NCBI RefSeq assembly: GCF_003185895.1
Contig: NZ_QHLY01000012.1
Coordinates: forward strand, 248,001-312,000
Direction of reading: 5' to 3'
From: Cryobacterium arcticum
Lineage (GTDB): Bacteria; Actinomycetota; Actinomycetes; Actinomycetales; Microbacteriaceae
Length of the DNA: 64,000 nt
Below the pieces are notes generated by a model. The model saw only the letters and a program-made list of their open reading frames with translations. It was not told where the DNA came from and made no database searches. Below are positions 17,669 to 27,389 of the stretch, in pieces. Both the position numbers and the translations under genes were made by a program. Within the stretch, counting starts at the first letter, position 1. The number at the start of each line of letters is the position of its first letter.

Positions 17669-18235
17669 ATGAGAGCCGTGCCGCCTCTAGCCCGGATCGT
17701 CGACGAAGGGTTGCTCATCGCGCTCTCCGCCGTGCGGATGGCGGTGAAGAACGACATCATCATGTCCGGCCTCGGCGAGCGTGCCGACTACGACCTGGCC
17801 CGCTTCAACGACACTGCCCGGCGCGAACTGATCCGGCTCGCCCACGAAAACCAGGAATCCGCCGAACGGGTGCGCCGCCAACGCAAGGAACTCACCTCGA
17901 TGACCTGGCGGCTCGATCTCTCCCAAGACCAGTTGCAGGACATCAGCCAGCTCAAGCTGCGACGCCGGGTGCATCGCCGTTTGGCGACGGCGTTGATCGA
18001 GGCGGCCGACGATGACGACAGGGTGGCCGAGCTGGTGCGGCAGGCCCAGGTCGCGGCCAGCGACGAGGTGCGGCGGGCCATGCGCAGCCGCCTGATCAAG
18101 CTGGCGATCGATCCGACCGACCCGGAATACGACCGCCGCCGGGCCGAACGCACCGACATGTTCGTCAACATCGACCTGGCCCTGTTGAAAATCAAGGCCG
18201 ACGAGGCCGCCGGCAACGGTCCGAGCGACTACTGA
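17669..18235 (+). CDS. Conserved actinobacterial helical protein of unknown function
   Basis: A 188-residue, highly charged, mostly helical protein (stretches such as RRELIRLAHENQESAERVRR and QLKLRRRVHRRLATALIEAA) with no signal peptide or membrane segment. I recall similar short actinobacterial proteins, sometimes annotated as asparagine synthase, but no such active site is visible and I do not accept that name. The ATG at 17669 is chosen over a GTG seven codons upstream. It sits 105 bp upstream of the Jet/Mks genes on the same strand, separated by a small GC hairpin. A link to that system is only suggested by position. Confidence 0.6.
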   Translation: MRAVPPLARIVDEGLLIALSAVRMAVKNDIIMSGLGERADYDLARFNDTARRELIRLAHENQESAERVRRQRKELTSMTWRLDLSQDQLQDISQLKLRRRVHRRLATALIEAADDDDRVAELVRQAQVAASDEVRRAMRSRLIKLAIDPTDPEYDRRRAERTDMFVNIDLALLKIKADEAAGNGPSDY

Positions 18236-18237
18236 CC

Positions 18238-18253
18238 GGCCGGGATACCGGCC
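18238..18253 (+). terminator. Short GC hairpin after the helical protein gene
   Basis: GGCCGG-GATA-CCGGCC starts 2 bp after the stop codon. It lacks a T-run, so full termination before the Jet genes is uncertain. Confidence 0.4.
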
Positions 18254-18340
18254 CCACGTTCTCCACAGCGGCCAAGCTGGCAGCGTCGGTGCGACTACGG
18301 TTGTAGAGGCCCGATCGAGGTGGCCGCGAAGGGAACGTGC

Positions 18341-19891
18341 TTGGTGAGTGACATTGCGGGTGAATTGGCGCGGGTGCGCGAAGCGTTCGACCGACCCACC
18401 CTGCGGCTCCTCGACCGCAAATGGGCACCCTTCGTTCTGGCCGTGTTCAAGCTCTCCTTCAGCCGCGACCGCCGCAGCGTGCAGGCCGACCGGCTGCACG
18501 CCCAGGTGGATGCCTACCTCGCCGACCTGCGCTCGATCGGCAGCGACGTTCCGGGCAAGAACGGCCGAGCGCTCTGCGTGCAGTGGATGAACGACCAGTG
18601 GCTCTACCGCGAGACCGGCGACGACGAGGAAGAGCAGTACTCACTCACCTCGCACGCCCTCGAAGCCCTGCTCCTGGTCGACGGTCTCTCCCGCGACCGG
18701 GCGCTGATCAGCGAATCCAGGCTCACCACGATCGTCGACACCGTGCGGCACCGCGCCACCCAGGCCAACCCCGACCGGGACGAACGCATCCGCCGGCTCG
18801 ATCAGGAAATCGACGAGCTGGCCGCGGAGCGAGGTCGCTTGGCCGCCGGCGGCGAGATCGCGAGCGCGACGAACGACCAGATGCACGAGGGCTACGCCAA
18901 CCTGATCGACCTGATCACCCAGCTGCCCAGCGACTTCAAACGGGTCGAAGAATCCGTCGCCGGCATGCACCGGCAGATCGTGAACGACTTCCGGGCCGAA
19001 GAACGACCGATCAGCGAGGTGCTCGACGAGTACCTCTCCAAGACGGATGCGTTGATGTCCTCCACCGCGGAGGGCCGCGCGTTCGAGGGCGCATTCGTGC
19101 TGCTGCGCAACGACGCGCTGCTGACCGAACTCAAGAACGACCTCGAATCGATCCTGCTGCATCCGTTCGCCCTCGAACTCAGCGCCGCCGACCGGCGCAG
19201 CTTCATGGGCACCGTGAGCCTGATCCGCAAGGGCGTGGACGACGTTCTCACCCAACGGAACGGCCTCACCACGACGCTCCGCGAGCACATCGTGAACCAC
19301 GACGTGGTGAAGGACCGTGAACTGGAGCGGCTGCTGCGCGAGATCAACAAGGAACTCGCCGTGTGGATGGAGACGGCCGGTCCCCGCTCCACCGTGACCG
19401 CCGAACTCATGCCGGGCACCCTCGAACTCGAGCACCTGCGCGAACGTTTCTACGATCCCGGCGCCCACAAGGCGCCGCCGCCGCTGGAGGACGTCTCGGC
19501 GTATGCGCCGAAACCGCCGAGCCTGGATGCGATGCGCACCCAGGGTGGCCCGCTGCTCGAGGAACTGCGCGACGCCATCGTGACAGCCTTCACCGACGGC
19601 GCCGCCACAACGGTGGGAGCCGCCTTCAACAGCCTCGAGCCCGCCCTGCGCCGGCCGGTGGAGATTCTGGGCCTCTTGCAGATCGCCACCCAGATCGACG
19701 CCGTGCACTCCGCCCCGAGCGCTGGAAGCGACGCGAGCACCGAGAGCGCGCCAACCTCGGGTAACTCTGAGACCTTCGAAACCGTGCGGCCCGACGGCAG
19801 CCGGCGCACCTTCACCGTGCCGCGCATCACCCTGACCGACGACGACACCGCGGCCCTGGCCGCCCTCAATTATGGATCTGACGATGACTGA
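18341..19891 (+). CDS. jetA: JetA/MksF-like protein (DUF3375)
   Basis: A 516-residue kleisin-like subunit of a Wadjet/MksBEF-type SMC complex, recognised by its opening ([20 protein letters not shown]), winged-helix-like N-terminal part, long charged coiled coil (about residues 145-320) and its place before DUF4194 and an SMC-like ATPase. AAGGGA lies 6 bp before the TTG at 18341 and 9 bp before a GTG at 18344; either could be the start. In this family JetA bridges the SMC dimer and recruits JetB. The C-terminal 60 residues are Ser/Thr/Glu-rich. It overlaps jetB by 8 bp. Confidence 0.83.
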   Translation: MVSDIAGELARVREAFDRPTLRLLDRKWAPFVLAVFKLSFSRDRRSVQADRLHAQVDAYLADLRSIGSDVPGKNGRALCVQWMNDQWLYRETGDDEEEQYSLTSHALEALLLVDGLSRDRALISESRLTTIVDTVRHRATQANPDRDERIRRLDQEIDELAAERGRLAAGGEIASATNDQMHEGYANLIDLITQLPSDFKRVEESVAGMHRQIVNDFRAEERPISEVLDEYLSKTDALMSSTAEGRAFEGAFVLLRNDALLTELKNDLESILLHPFALELSAADRRSFMGTVSLIRKGVDDVLTQRNGLTTTLREHIVNHDVVKDRELERLLREINKELAVWMETAGPRSTVTAELMPGTLELEHLRERFYDPGAHKAPPPLEDVSAYAPKPPSLDAMRTQGGPLLEELRDAIVTAFTDGAATTVGAAFNSLEPALRRPVEILGLLQIATQIDAVHSAPSAGSDASTESAPTSGNSETFETVRPDGSRRTFTVPRITLTDDDTAALAALNYGSDDD

Positions 19892-20687
19892 CGACGTGAC
19901 CGACGTGACCGATGACACGACCGCTGCGGACGACCTCCTCACCGAGGAAGACACGGCAGAGGATGACGTGGCCGAGAGCTTCTCGCTCTTCGAAGGCGAC
20001 GAGGGCGGCCTCACCGTGGACCAGCGCCGCACCCTCGTGCTCCTGCTCAAGCACCGCTACATCTCCGCCGCCCTGCAACCGGCCGAGTGGCGCACCCTGC
20101 TCGCCTCCGAGAGCCTGCTCAAGTCCCGTCTCAACGACCTCTTCCTCGACCTGCACGTCGACCTGCACTACGAGGTGGCCTTCAAACGCCAGGCCGTCGG
20201 TGAGGGCGGCGAGCGATTCCCCACCCTGCTGCACGACGTGTCATACACCCGCGAGGAGACCATCCTGCTGGTGCTGTTGCGTCAGCGGTTCCGCAGCGAA
20301 CGCGCCAGCGGCGTTGACATCGTGATCGTCGACCGCGACAACCTGGTCGAGAACGTCGCGCACTTCCGGCCGGAGCACGCCACCGACAGGTTCGGTGACG
20401 CCCGCCGCGCCACCGCCGCCGTCGACAGCCTGGCCAAGGCCAGGGTGCTGCTGAAGACCAGCGACCCCGACAGGTTCCGGGTCTCGGCCGTGATCGAGGT
20501 GCTGCTGCCCATCGAGCGCCTCGCCGAGCTGTGGGAGTGGCTGGTGGAGCAGAACGGCCGCGAGCTGCCCGACCCCGCGGATGCGCACGCCTCCGAACTC
20601 GACGTCACTGACCCCGCATCCGACGCCGCTGTTGATCCTGCTACTGCCGACATCCCGGCCAGCCCCGACCTGGAGGCCGTCTCATGA
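19884..20687 (+). CDS. jetB: JetB/MksE-like protein (DUF4194)
   Basis: A 267-residue DUF4194 protein, the KITE-type accessory subunit that binds the kleisin in Wadjet/Mks complexes. The core ([20 protein letters not shown] through [20 protein letters not shown]) is two winged-helix-like lobes. The N-terminal 40 residues are almost all Asp, Glu, Thr and Val, and the C-terminal tail is also acidic; both look disordered and are extra to the core. I chose the ATG at 19884, inside the end of jetA, because GGAT precedes it; an ATG four codons upstream is possible. Confidence 0.83.
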   Translation: MTDDVTDVTDDTTAADDLLTEEDTAEDDVAESFSLFEGDEGGLTVDQRRTLVLLLKHRYISAALQPAEWRTLLASESLLKSRLNDLFLDLHVDLHYEVAFKRQAVGEGGERFPTLLHDVSYTREETILLVLLRQRFRSERASGVDIVIVDRDNLVENVAHFRPEHATDRFGDARRATAAVDSLAKARVLLKTSDPDRFRVSAVIEVLLPIERLAELWEWLVEQNGRELPDPADAHASELDVTDPASDAAVDPATADIPASPDLEAVS

Positions 20688-23600
20688 CCGATTCCCCGCT
20701 CTTCCACATGGACGGCGCCACCGAGGGCACCACCCAGTGGCGTGCAGAGTCCTTCCAGATGGTCAACTGGGGCGGCTTCCAGGGCCACCACGAGGTGGAC
20801 TTCGCCGCCACCGCCACCCTGGTCTCCGGTGCCTCCGGCACCGGCAAGTCCAGCCTGCTCGACGCCTACCTGGCGCTGATGATGCCCTCCGACACGCCGT
20901 TCAACGGCGCCTCGAATGACGCCGGCTCCGGCCGCGCCCGCAGCGTCGACCAGCGCAACCTGATGACGTACCTTCGCGGCAAGACCGACTCCACCCGCGA
21001 AGCCGACACCGGTCAGATGCACGATCAGGTGCTGCGCGGCGCCGACGAGGCCACCTGGGGCGCTGTCGCCATGACCTTCATCGACGACAACAAGCGCCGC
21101 TTCACCGTGCTGCGCGCCTACTTCGTGCCGCGCGGAGCCACGAAGTTCGCCGACGTCACCATGAAGATGGCGACCCGCGACGGCCGGCTCGACCTGCGCG
21201 ACCTCGCCGACGTCACCGAGGCCCGCTTCGACAAGCGCGCCCTCAAGAACCGGTTCAGCGACCTCGACGTGTTCGACACCTACGCCGCGTTCTCCCAGAC
21301 CCTGTACACCCGGCTCGGCATCGGCGCCAACGGCGAGGGCGGCAAAGCCTTGCGCCTGCTCGCCCGCATCCAGGCCGGCCAGCAGGTGAAGACCGTCGAC
21401 GGCCTCTACAAGTCGATGGTGCTCGAAGAGCCCGCCACCTACGCCGCGGCCGACAAGGCCGTTGACCACTTCGAAGACCTCGAACGCTCCTACGGCGCTA
21501 TGGTCACCGAAGCGCAGAAGGCCAAGGTGCTTGAACGCCTGCCCGAACTGCACCGTGACTTCGAGTCCGCCACCGAGAAGGCCGACCTGATCGACCGGTT
21601 CGGCGTACACCGCGAGGGCGACACCCCGTTCGTGCTCTGGCAGCTGCTCACCGAGCACGGCTTGCTCGACGCCGCCGCCGACACCAACCGCGGTGCGCGG
21701 CGCGAGAACCAGGCCGCGTTCATCACGGCGCGGGATGCCGAGACCGAGCTGAAGGGCCGGGTCGCCGATCTGCAGCACCAGCAGCGCGACAACGGCGGCG
21801 ACGTTCTCGCCGGCCTGCAGAACGACCTCGACGTACTCACCGCCAAACGCGACGACGTGGCGGCGGAGCGCGCCAGGTTCAACGACCGCATCTCGCTGTT
21901 GGGCGCCGTCGCGGGCAGCGCTGACGACACCGCCGACGACAGTGCCGACGGTGTCGCCGGTGACACCGGTGACGTAGCCATCACCTCGGCCGACGACTTC
22001 GCCGCCGCCCAACTGGCCGCGGAGGGGTTCATCGCCCGGTTCGCGGCATCCGAGCAGGAACTCGATCTTGAGCGGGTGTCCCTGCAGCGCACGGCCTACC
22101 CGGTCGAAGAGAAGATCCGTACCCTCAAGCAGGAGCACGCCTTCCTCAAGGGGCGCGCCAGTCTGGTTCCCCAGCACCTGCACAACGCCCGCATGATGAT
22201 CGCCGAAGCCGCTGGAATCCCCGCCGAGGAACTGCCGTTCGTGGCCGAACTCATCGACATCGCCCCCGGCGAAGACGACTGGCGCCAAGCCGCCGAGGTC
22301 ACCCTCGGCTCGGTGGTGCGGGTGCTGCTCGTCGACGAGAACAAACTGGCCGCCCTCGGCCGCGCCATCGACCCGCTGCACATCCCGGTGCGCATCCACT
22401 TCGAAGGTGTCACCCTGCACCCGCACCAGCAGGTGCAGCACGACCCGCGCTACGTCTCCGGCAAACTCACCTTCAAAGACTCACCGTTCAGCCGCTGGGT
22501 GCAGGACCGCGTGCAGGCGCCCGCGATCGACGCGCTCTGCGTCAACAGCGCAGCCGAGCTCGTCGGCGACGGCTCCCGGGTCACCCAGAGTGGCCAGATC
22601 CGCCAGGGCAAGCGGGGCGCCCACGGCTGGAACAAGGAGCAGCGGGCCATCATCGGGTTCTCCAGCACCGTGCGGCTGGCTGAGATCACCGAGGAGCTGG
22701 CCGCGCTGAAGGCCTCCGCCGACTCCCTGGCGCAGCAGGCCACCGCCAAGGCCGGGCAGATCATCGCCCTGCGCCGCCTGAAGGATGCCCACCAGCACCT
22801 GATCGACACCGCCTGGACCGCCATCGACGTGGCCGGCGCCTCCGCCAGGATCGCCGCCAAGGAAACCGAACGCGAACGCCTGCTCGCCGGCAGCGACGTG
22901 CTGCGCGGGCTCCAGGACGAAGAAGCACGCCTGTCGGTCGAACTCGAGGCCGCGCAGAAGCTCAAGCACGAGATCGAGCGCGCAGCCGCCACCCTCAGCG
23001 AGGAGCACGCCGCGATCGTGGACCGGCAGGACATCGTGAATGTGCGGCTGGAGCGCATCCAGGCCGACGAGACCGTCACCCTGACCGCCGAGCACTCGGC
23101 GCACCTCGACGCGCAGTTCGCCGCCGTCGGCGACAGCACCGACCTCCCCAGCTTCACCAACGGCGTGAAGCGGCTGCGGGAACGGCTCACCGAGCAGTCC
23201 GCCCAGGACCGCGAGACCGCCCGCAGCGCCAGGGACACGCTGCTCGGCATCTTCGAAACCTTCCAGAGCCGGTGGCCAGACCCCAACATCGGGGTGTCGA
23301 TGGAGTCGTACACCAGCTACAGCGACATCCTCGACGCCGTCTACACCCTCGGTCTTTACGAGCGCCGGCAGGAGTGGAAGCGCCGGTTGTCGGCGTGGAG
23401 CGGGCAGGACCTCGTGCCGCTTGTGGGCGCGTTCACCACCTCGATCGAAGAGATCGAAGACCGGTTGCGGCCGATCAACGAGATCCTCACCACTCTGCCG
23501 TTCGGGGCCGGCCGCGACCGGCTGCAGATCTCGCTGCGGCGCCTGCACCGCGACGACGCCACGGCGTTCCGCAAGGAACTCAAGCTGCTCTCCTCCGGCT

Positions 23601-24172
23601 CGACCGAAGAGTTCACCGACGAAGAGACCGAAAGCCGCTTCACCCGTCTGCAGGCGTTCATGAACCTGATCCGCCGGCCGGATGACCTCGATGCATCCGG
23701 CCGGGCCGGCGCCGTCCGCGGCCGGGGCGACTCCGAGCGCGACCTGCTGCTGGATGTGCGCCGACACGTGGAGATCACCGCGGTGCGCACCACGCCGGAC
23801 GGAGTCGAAGTGAGCACCTACTCGTCGCTCGGCGGCAAGAGCGGTGGCGAATCGCAGGAACTCGTCGCGTTCGTCGTCGGTGCCGCGCTGCGCTTCCAGC
23901 TCGGCGACGAGAGCCGCACCCGGCCCCGGTTTGCCCCGGTGTTCCTCGATGAGGGCTTCGTGAAGTCGGACTCAGAGTTCGCCGGCCGGGCCGTGGCGGC
24001 CTGGAAGGGCCTCGGCTTCCAGCTGATCGTGGGCTCGCCGCTCGACAAGGTCACCGCGCTCGAACCGCACATGGACCTGGTGCTGTCGATGACCAAGAAC
24101 ACCACGACGGGCTTCTCCTACATCACACCGTTGGTCTCGGCCGAACCGGCGGGGGAGCGTGCGGTGGCCTGA
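20684..24172 (+). CDS. jetC: JetC/MksB-like SMC-type ATPase
   Basis: A 1162-residue SbcC/MukB-like ATPase. Walker [10 protein letters not shown] is at residues 49-57, long coiled coils span about 270-400 and 660-840 around a hinge region, the signature GKSGGESQE lies at about 1050 and the Walker B VFLDEGF near 1086. An acidic low-complexity insert (Asp/Ala/Gly-rich) lies near residues 408-435. It begins with ATGA overlap with jetB. In Wadjet, JetC dimers extrude DNA loops and activate the JetD nuclease on small circular plasmids. No JetD (DUF3322/DUF2220) gene follows, so here the complex may act as a condensin or need a distant nuclease. Confidence 0.88.
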   Translation: MTDSPLFHMDGATEGTTQWRAESFQMVNWGGFQGHHEVDFAATATLVSGASGTGKSSLLDAYLALMMPSDTPFNGASNDAGSGRARSVDQRNLMTYLRGKTDSTREADTGQMHDQVLRGADEATWGAVAMTFIDDNKRRFTVLRAYFVPRGATKFADVTMKMATRDGRLDLRDLADVTEARFDKRALKNRFSDLDVFDTYAAFSQTLYTRLGIGANGEGGKALRLLARIQAGQQVKTVDGLYKSMVLEEPATYAAADKAVDHFEDLERSYGAMVTEAQKAKVLERLPELHRDFESATEKADLIDRFGVHREGDTPFVLWQLLTEHGLLDAAADTNRGARRENQAAFITARDAETELKGRVADLQHQQRDNGGDVLAGLQNDLDVLTAKRDDVAAERARFNDRISLLGAVAGSADDTADDSADGVAGDTGDVAITSADDFAAAQLAAEGFIARFAASEQELDLERVSLQRTAYPVEEKIRTLKQEHAFLKGRASLVPQHLHNARMMIAEAAGIPAEELPFVAELIDIAPGEDDWRQAAEVTLGSVVRVLLVDENKLAALGRAIDPLHIPVRIHFEGVTLHPHQQVQHDPRYVSGKLTFKDSPFSRWVQDRVQAPAIDALCVNSAAELVGDGSRVTQSGQIRQGKRGAHGWNKEQRAIIGFSSTVRLAEITEELAALKASADSLAQQATAKAGQIIALRRLKDAHQHLIDTAWTAIDVAGASARIAAKETERERLLAGSDVLRGLQDEEARLSVELEAAQKLKHEIERAAATLSEEHAAIVDRQDIVNVRLERIQADETVTLTAEHSAHLDAQFAAVGDSTDLPSFTNGVKRLRERLTEQSAQDRETARSARDTLLGIFETFQSRWPDPNIGVSMESYTSYSDILDAVYTLGLYERRQEWKRRLSAWSGQDLVPLVGAFTTSIEEIEDRLRPINEILTTLPFGAGRDRLQISLRRLHRDDATAFRKELKLLSSGSTEEFTDEETESRFTRLQAFMNLIRRPDDLDASGRAGAVRGRGDSERDLLLDVRRHVEITAVRTTPDGVEVSTYSSLGGKSGGESQELVAFVVGAALRFQLGDESRTRPRFAPVFLDEGFVKSDSEFAGRAVAAWKGLGFQLIVGSPLDKVTALEPHMDLVLSMTKNTTTGFSYITPLVSAEPAGERAVA

Positions 24173-24208
24173 CCCGCGCGTCGCTCCCGATCCGGCAGAC
24201 TCGGGGCT

Positions 24209-24214
24209 TACGCT
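24209..24214 (+). promoter_or_regulatory. -10 box for leaderless hydrolase mRNA
   Basis: TACGCT exactly 6 bp before the ATG at 24221, with no Shine-Dalgarno; fits transcription starting at the ATG. Confidence 0.55.
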
Positions 24215-24220
24215 GGCCCG

Positions 24221-25150
24221 ATGGTGTTCGTGCACGATGTGCGGCTGCCCGACGGCCGCGTCCTCCGGGTGCACGACAGCGCCTCCGGTCCTTTGCCAGG
24301 CAGCGCGCAGGCGCAGGCCGGCACCCAAGACGCCGAGTTGGGCTACAACCCCGCCGGCGCGTACGAGCGGGCGATGCCCGCCGGCCTGGGCGCCCGGGTG
24401 GTGCTCTGGCAGCACGGCTCGCCGCAGACCGGTGCACTGCTCGAGCCGCTCCTGACTGCCGCGGCCGAGCGCGGCATCCGGCTGGTCTCCTATGGTCGGC
24501 CCAGCTATGGCGGATCGACCCCGCAGCCCGGCCGGACCGTGGCCGGCGCAGCGGCGGATGTAGCCGCGATCATGGACGACCTGGGCGTGGAACGGTTCGC
24601 GGTGATGGGCGCCTCCGGTGGCGGCCCGCATGCCCTGGCCTGTGCCGCCCTGCTGCCGGATCGGGTGAGTGCGGTGGCGTGCCTCGCCGCGATCGCACCC
24701 TCCGATGCCGACGGGCTCGACTTCCTGGCCGGCATGGCGTCGGATGGCGCATCGCTGCGGGCTGCCCGGCAGGGCCGGCCGGCGCGTGAGCATTACGAGG
24801 CGACCGCCGAGTTCGATCCGGAGAGCTTCGTCGAGCGTGACTACGCCGCGCTCGAGGGCGACTGGGCGTCGCTTGGCGCGGATGTGGGGGAGGCCTCGGC
24901 CGACGGCCCCGATGGTCTGATCGACGACGACATGGCCTTCGTGATGCCGTGGGGATTCGCCGTGGCCGAAATCGCGGTGCCCGCATTGTTCGTGCAGGGC
25001 GGCCGCGACCGGGTGGTGCCGCCCGCCCACGGCGCCTGGCTGGCCCGCGCCTGCCCGGGCGCCGAACTCTGGGAACGCCCGAACGACGGCCACATCTCGA
25101 TCCTCACCGAATGCCCGGCGGCCTTGGACTGGCTGGTTGGGCACTCCTGA
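24221..25150 (+). CDS. Alpha/beta hydrolase
   Basis: A 309-residue alpha/beta-hydrolase. The nucleophile elbow is GASGGGPHA, the oxyanion region QHGSPQTG, and the catalytic His is in NDGHIS near the C-terminus, with the acid in GGRDRVVPP. No signal peptide is present. It begins 48 bp after jetC but has its own leaderless-type -10 box, so it is probably not part of the Jet system. Substrate unknown. Confidence 0.82.
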   Translation: MVFVHDVRLPDGRVLRVHDSASGPLPGSAQAQAGTQDAELGYNPAGAYERAMPAGLGARVVLWQHGSPQTGALLEPLLTAAAERGIRLVSYGRPSYGGSTPQPGRTVAGAAADVAAIMDDLGVERFAVMGASGGGPHALACAALLPDRVSAVACLAAIAPSDADGLDFLAGMASDGASLRAARQGRPAREHYEATAEFDPESFVERDYAALEGDWASLGADVGEASADGPDGLIDDDMAFVMPWGFAVAEIAVPALFVQGGRDRVVPPAHGAWLARACPGAELWERPNDGHISILTECPAALDWLVGHS

Positions 25151-25211
25151 CCGGAGCTAGGCTCGGGCCAGAACCACGGTGTACTGCCCGTTCTGAACAA
25201 AGGAGTCTCTC

Positions 25212-25589
25212 GTGGACATGCGTCTGGAACTTGTACCCCTGGTGAGCACCGATGTCGATCGCACCAAGGCGTTCTATGCCGACCAGGTGGGCTTCGTCGT
25301 CGACCACGACGTTCAACCCGGCAACGGTATGCGCGTGGTGCAGCTGACCCCGCCGGGGTCGGCCTGTTCGATCGTGATCGGGATTGGAATCAATGAGCCC
25401 GGCTCCGCCCCCGTGCGCGGCCTGCACCTCGTGGTGGACGACCTGGCTGCCGTGCGCGGTCAACTCCTCGACCGCGGCGTCGAGGTCTCCGCGGTGAGCG
25501 ACATGGGTGGTGTGCTCTACGCCTTCTTCAGCGACCCCGACGGCAACTCCTGGGCACTGCAACAGATCCCCGGCGGTGCTACGCTCTGA
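25212..25589 (+). CDS. VOC-family (glyoxalase/dioxygenase-fold) protein
   Basis: A 125-residue vicinal-oxygen-chelate protein with paired beta-alpha-beta-beta-beta units (LVPLVSTDVDRTKAFYADQ; LHLVVDDLAAVRGQLLDRG; FFSDPDGNSWALQQ). AAAGGAG lies 6 bp before the GTG start. Small VOC proteins of this type often act as thiol- or metal-dependent detoxification enzymes or antibiotic-binding proteins; the role here is unknown. Confidence 0.82.
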   Translation: MDMRLELVPLVSTDVDRTKAFYADQVGFVVDHDVQPGNGMRVVQLTPPGSACSIVIGIGINEPGSAPVRGLHLVVDDLAAVRGQLLDRGVEVSAVSDMGGVLYAFFSDPDGNSWALQQIPGGATL

Positions 25590-25608
25590 ATCGCGCTCCT
25601 CAGATGTA

Positions 25609-25664
25609 AATAATCCTTGACACGGTGTCTGATTCGACATACATTCACAGTGTCAAGAATTATT
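25609..25664. promoter_or_regulatory. Inverted repeat operator spanning the XRE-pair promoter
   Basis: Arms AATAATCCTTGACAC (25609-25623) and GTGTCAAGAATTATT (25650-25664) match at 14 of 15 positions. The left arm contains the -35 and the right arm begins just past the -10. GACAC-G-GTGTC at 25619-25629 is a nested palindrome. It is a likely binding site for the XRE regulator encoded downstream. Confidence 0.6.
25617..25645 (+). promoter_or_regulatory. Near-consensus sigma-70-type promoter
   Basis: TTGACA (25617-25622), a 17-bp spacer and TACATT (25640-25645). This is the strongest promoter match I saw in the window; it drives the membrane protein/XRE/oxidoreductase genes. Confidence 0.75.
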
Positions 25665-25693
25665 GACATTCCGAACGGATGTGGGAGACGCTG

Positions 25694-26122
25694 ATGGCGA
25701 TCGAAGAGAAACGTGCATGGATCATGGCGGTGGTCACGATCGTCGCCTACGGCACGTACCTCGCCCTCGTGCTGAACGCCGCGGCAGGCGCACCACTCGG
25801 GGAGGCCCCGTACGTGTACGCGATGCTGTGGACGATCGGCGGCGCCATCGTGGCCGCCATCCTGCTGAACATCCTCGCCGCGATCGTGTCGCCCAGAGAC
25901 GGGGGAAAGAAAGACCAGCGAGACAAGGAGATCAACCGGCTCGGTGAGCACATCGGCCAGTCGTTCGTGATCCTCGGCGCGGTGCTGGCGCTGCTCTTCG
26001 CCATCACCGGTCTGGCGGCGTTCTGGATCGCCAACGTGATCTACCTGGCCTTCGTGCTCTCCTCGATCCTGGGTTCCATCGCCAAGATCGTCGCCTACCG
26101 CCGCGGCTTCCAGTCATGGTGA
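25694..26122 (+). CDS. Four-helix membrane protein paired with XRE regulator
   Basis: A 142-residue protein with four hydrophobic segments, separated by a charged loop (PRDGGKKDQRDKEINRLGEH). I cannot name the family with certainty; it resembles the small DUF2178-type membrane proteins that commonly precede a short HTH regulator. I chose the ATG at 25694, which has GGGAG 6 bp upstream. Its end overlaps the XRE gene, so the two are co-translated. Confidence 0.7.
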   Translation: MAIEEKRAWIMAVVTIVAYGTYLALVLNAAAGAPLGEAPYVYAMLWTIGGAIVAAILLNILAAIVSPRDGGKKDQRDKEINRLGEHIGQSFVILGAVLALLFAITGLAAFWIANVIYLAFVLSSILGSIAKIVAYRRGFQSW

Positions 26123-26358
26123 AGGCAACGAGCATCACCAACACCATCCGCGGGCTGCGGTTCGCTCACGGCGAGATGACCCAGGCAGCCCTCGCGGACC
26201 GGGTGGGCGTGACCCGGCAGACCATCATCGCCATCGAGCAGGGCCGGTATTCACCCTCGCTCGAGGTGGCGTTCCAGATCGCCCGGGTGTTCAATCGGCC
26301 ACTCGACGACGTGTTCCAGTACCCGGCCGCGCAGGCCACAGAGGAAGAGACATCATGA
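26116..26358 (+). CDS. Short XRE-family (HTH_3) transcriptional regulator
   Basis: An 80-residue stand-alone helix-turn-helix protein: IRGLRFAHGEMTQAALADRV, then VTRQTIIAIEQGRYSPSLEV and the FNRPLDDVFQY tail common to this short regulator class. The start is the ATG at 26116, or a GTG one codon later. It probably autoregulates through the inverted repeat at 25609-25664. Confidence 0.85.
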   Translation: MVKATSITNTIRGLRFAHGEMTQAALADRVGVTRQTIIAIEQGRYSPSLEVAFQIARVFNRPLDDVFQYPAAQATEEETS

Positions 26359-27320
26359 GGGCAATCGTGCAAGACGGCTACGGCACCGCCGACGTTCTGC
26401 GGCTGGCCGAGATCGACCGACCCGCGGTGCGGGAGAACGACGTGCTGGTTCGGGTGCACGCCGCCAGTGTGAACATCGGCGACTGGCATCTGATGGCCGG
26501 GCTGCCTTACCTGGTGCGGGTCACGGGCCTGCGCGGACCGGGCAATCCGGTGCGCGGCATGGACCTGGCCGGCCGGGTGGAGCAGGTCGGCGCGGGTGTC
26601 ACCCGCTTCCAGCCGGGCGACGAGGTATTCGGGGTCGGCGACGGCACTCTGGCCGAGTTCGTCATCGCCCACGCCGACAAGCTCGAACCCAAGCCCAGCA
26701 GGTTGAGCTTCGAGCAGGCCACCGCAGTACCCACCTCGGCGGTCACGGCCCTGCAGGCCGTCGCGTCGCTGCGCACGGCGGGGCTGGGGGAGCGGGTGCT
26801 CGTGATCGGGGCATCCGGTGCCGTCGGCGGCTATGCCGTGCAGCTCGCCGTCGCCTTCGGAGCCCAGGTGACCGGGGTGGCCAGCACGGCGAAGCTCGAC
26901 TACGTGCGCTCGCTCGGGGCGGCGGTCACGGTCGACTACACCCGTGGTGATATCACCCGGTCGGGCGAACGTTACGACCTGGTGGTCGACACCGCGGGCC
27001 TCCGGCCGGTGTCGGCACTGCGCAAGCTGCTCGCGCCGCGTGGCACCCTGGTGATCGTTGGAGGTGAGGGCGGCGGCCGGGTGACCGGAGGTTTTGGCCG
27101 GGCACTGTGGGCCGCGGCGGTGTCGCCGTTCGTGTCGCAGAAGCTCAGCGGGCTGGTCTCGATCGTGCGCCCGGGTGACCTGGCCACCCTGGCCGAGTTG
27201 CTCCAGAGCGGGGCGATCACCCCGGTGATCGACCAGGTCTATCCGCTGGCCGACGCCGCCACCGCGATGCGCCGGCTCACCGACGGCAGCGCCAGGGGCA
27301 AGCTCGTCGTCACGATGTAG
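26355..27320 (+). CDS. Zinc-type alcohol dehydrogenase / quinone oxidoreductase (MDR family)
   Basis: A 321-residue medium-chain dehydrogenase/reductase. The GroES-like N-terminal half contains GMDLAGRVEQVG, and the Rossmann half has the NAD(P)-binding VLVIGASGAVGGYAVQLA. The zinc-binding cysteines are absent, which places it with quinone oxidoreductases rather than true zinc alcohol dehydrogenases. It starts with ATGA overlap with the XRE gene. It probably reduces quinones or enones using NADPH. Confidence 0.86.
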   Translation: MRAIVQDGYGTADVLRLAEIDRPAVRENDVLVRVHAASVNIGDWHLMAGLPYLVRVTGLRGPGNPVRGMDLAGRVEQVGAGVTRFQPGDEVFGVGDGTLAEFVIAHADKLEPKPSRLSFEQATAVPTSAVTALQAVASLRTAGLGERVLVIGASGAVGGYAVQLAVAFGAQVTGVASTAKLDYVRSLGAAVTVDYTRGDITRSGERYDLVVDTAGLRPVSALRKLLAPRGTLVIVGGEGGGRVTGGFGRALWAAAVSPFVSQKLSGLVSIVRPGDLATLAELLQSGAITPVIDQVYPLADAATAMRRLTDGSARGKLVVTM

Positions 27321-27347
27321 CCCGCCGCGTGCACTCACCCTGGCTGT

Positions 27348-27389
27348 GTTTCACGGTGCCAGGAGTGCGTTTCACGGTGCCAGGAGTGC
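27348..27389. repeat. 21-bp tandem duplication at the end of the AlkD-like gene
   Basis: Two perfect head-to-tail copies of a 21-bp unit starting GTTTCACGGTGCCAGG (27348-27368 and 27369-27389). The second copy contains the stop codon and the last codons of the minus-strand gene. Confidence 0.75.

Noticed and set aside
20282-22441. Very long open frame antisense to jetC and jetB
   Set aside because: It mirrors codon-position GC bias on the other strand, has no recognisable domain or upstream signals, and the plus-strand genes have clear ATPase motifs.
17669-24172. Calling a complete Wadjet defence system
   Set aside because: No JetD nuclease is present in the window, so only JetABC-like components are claimed.
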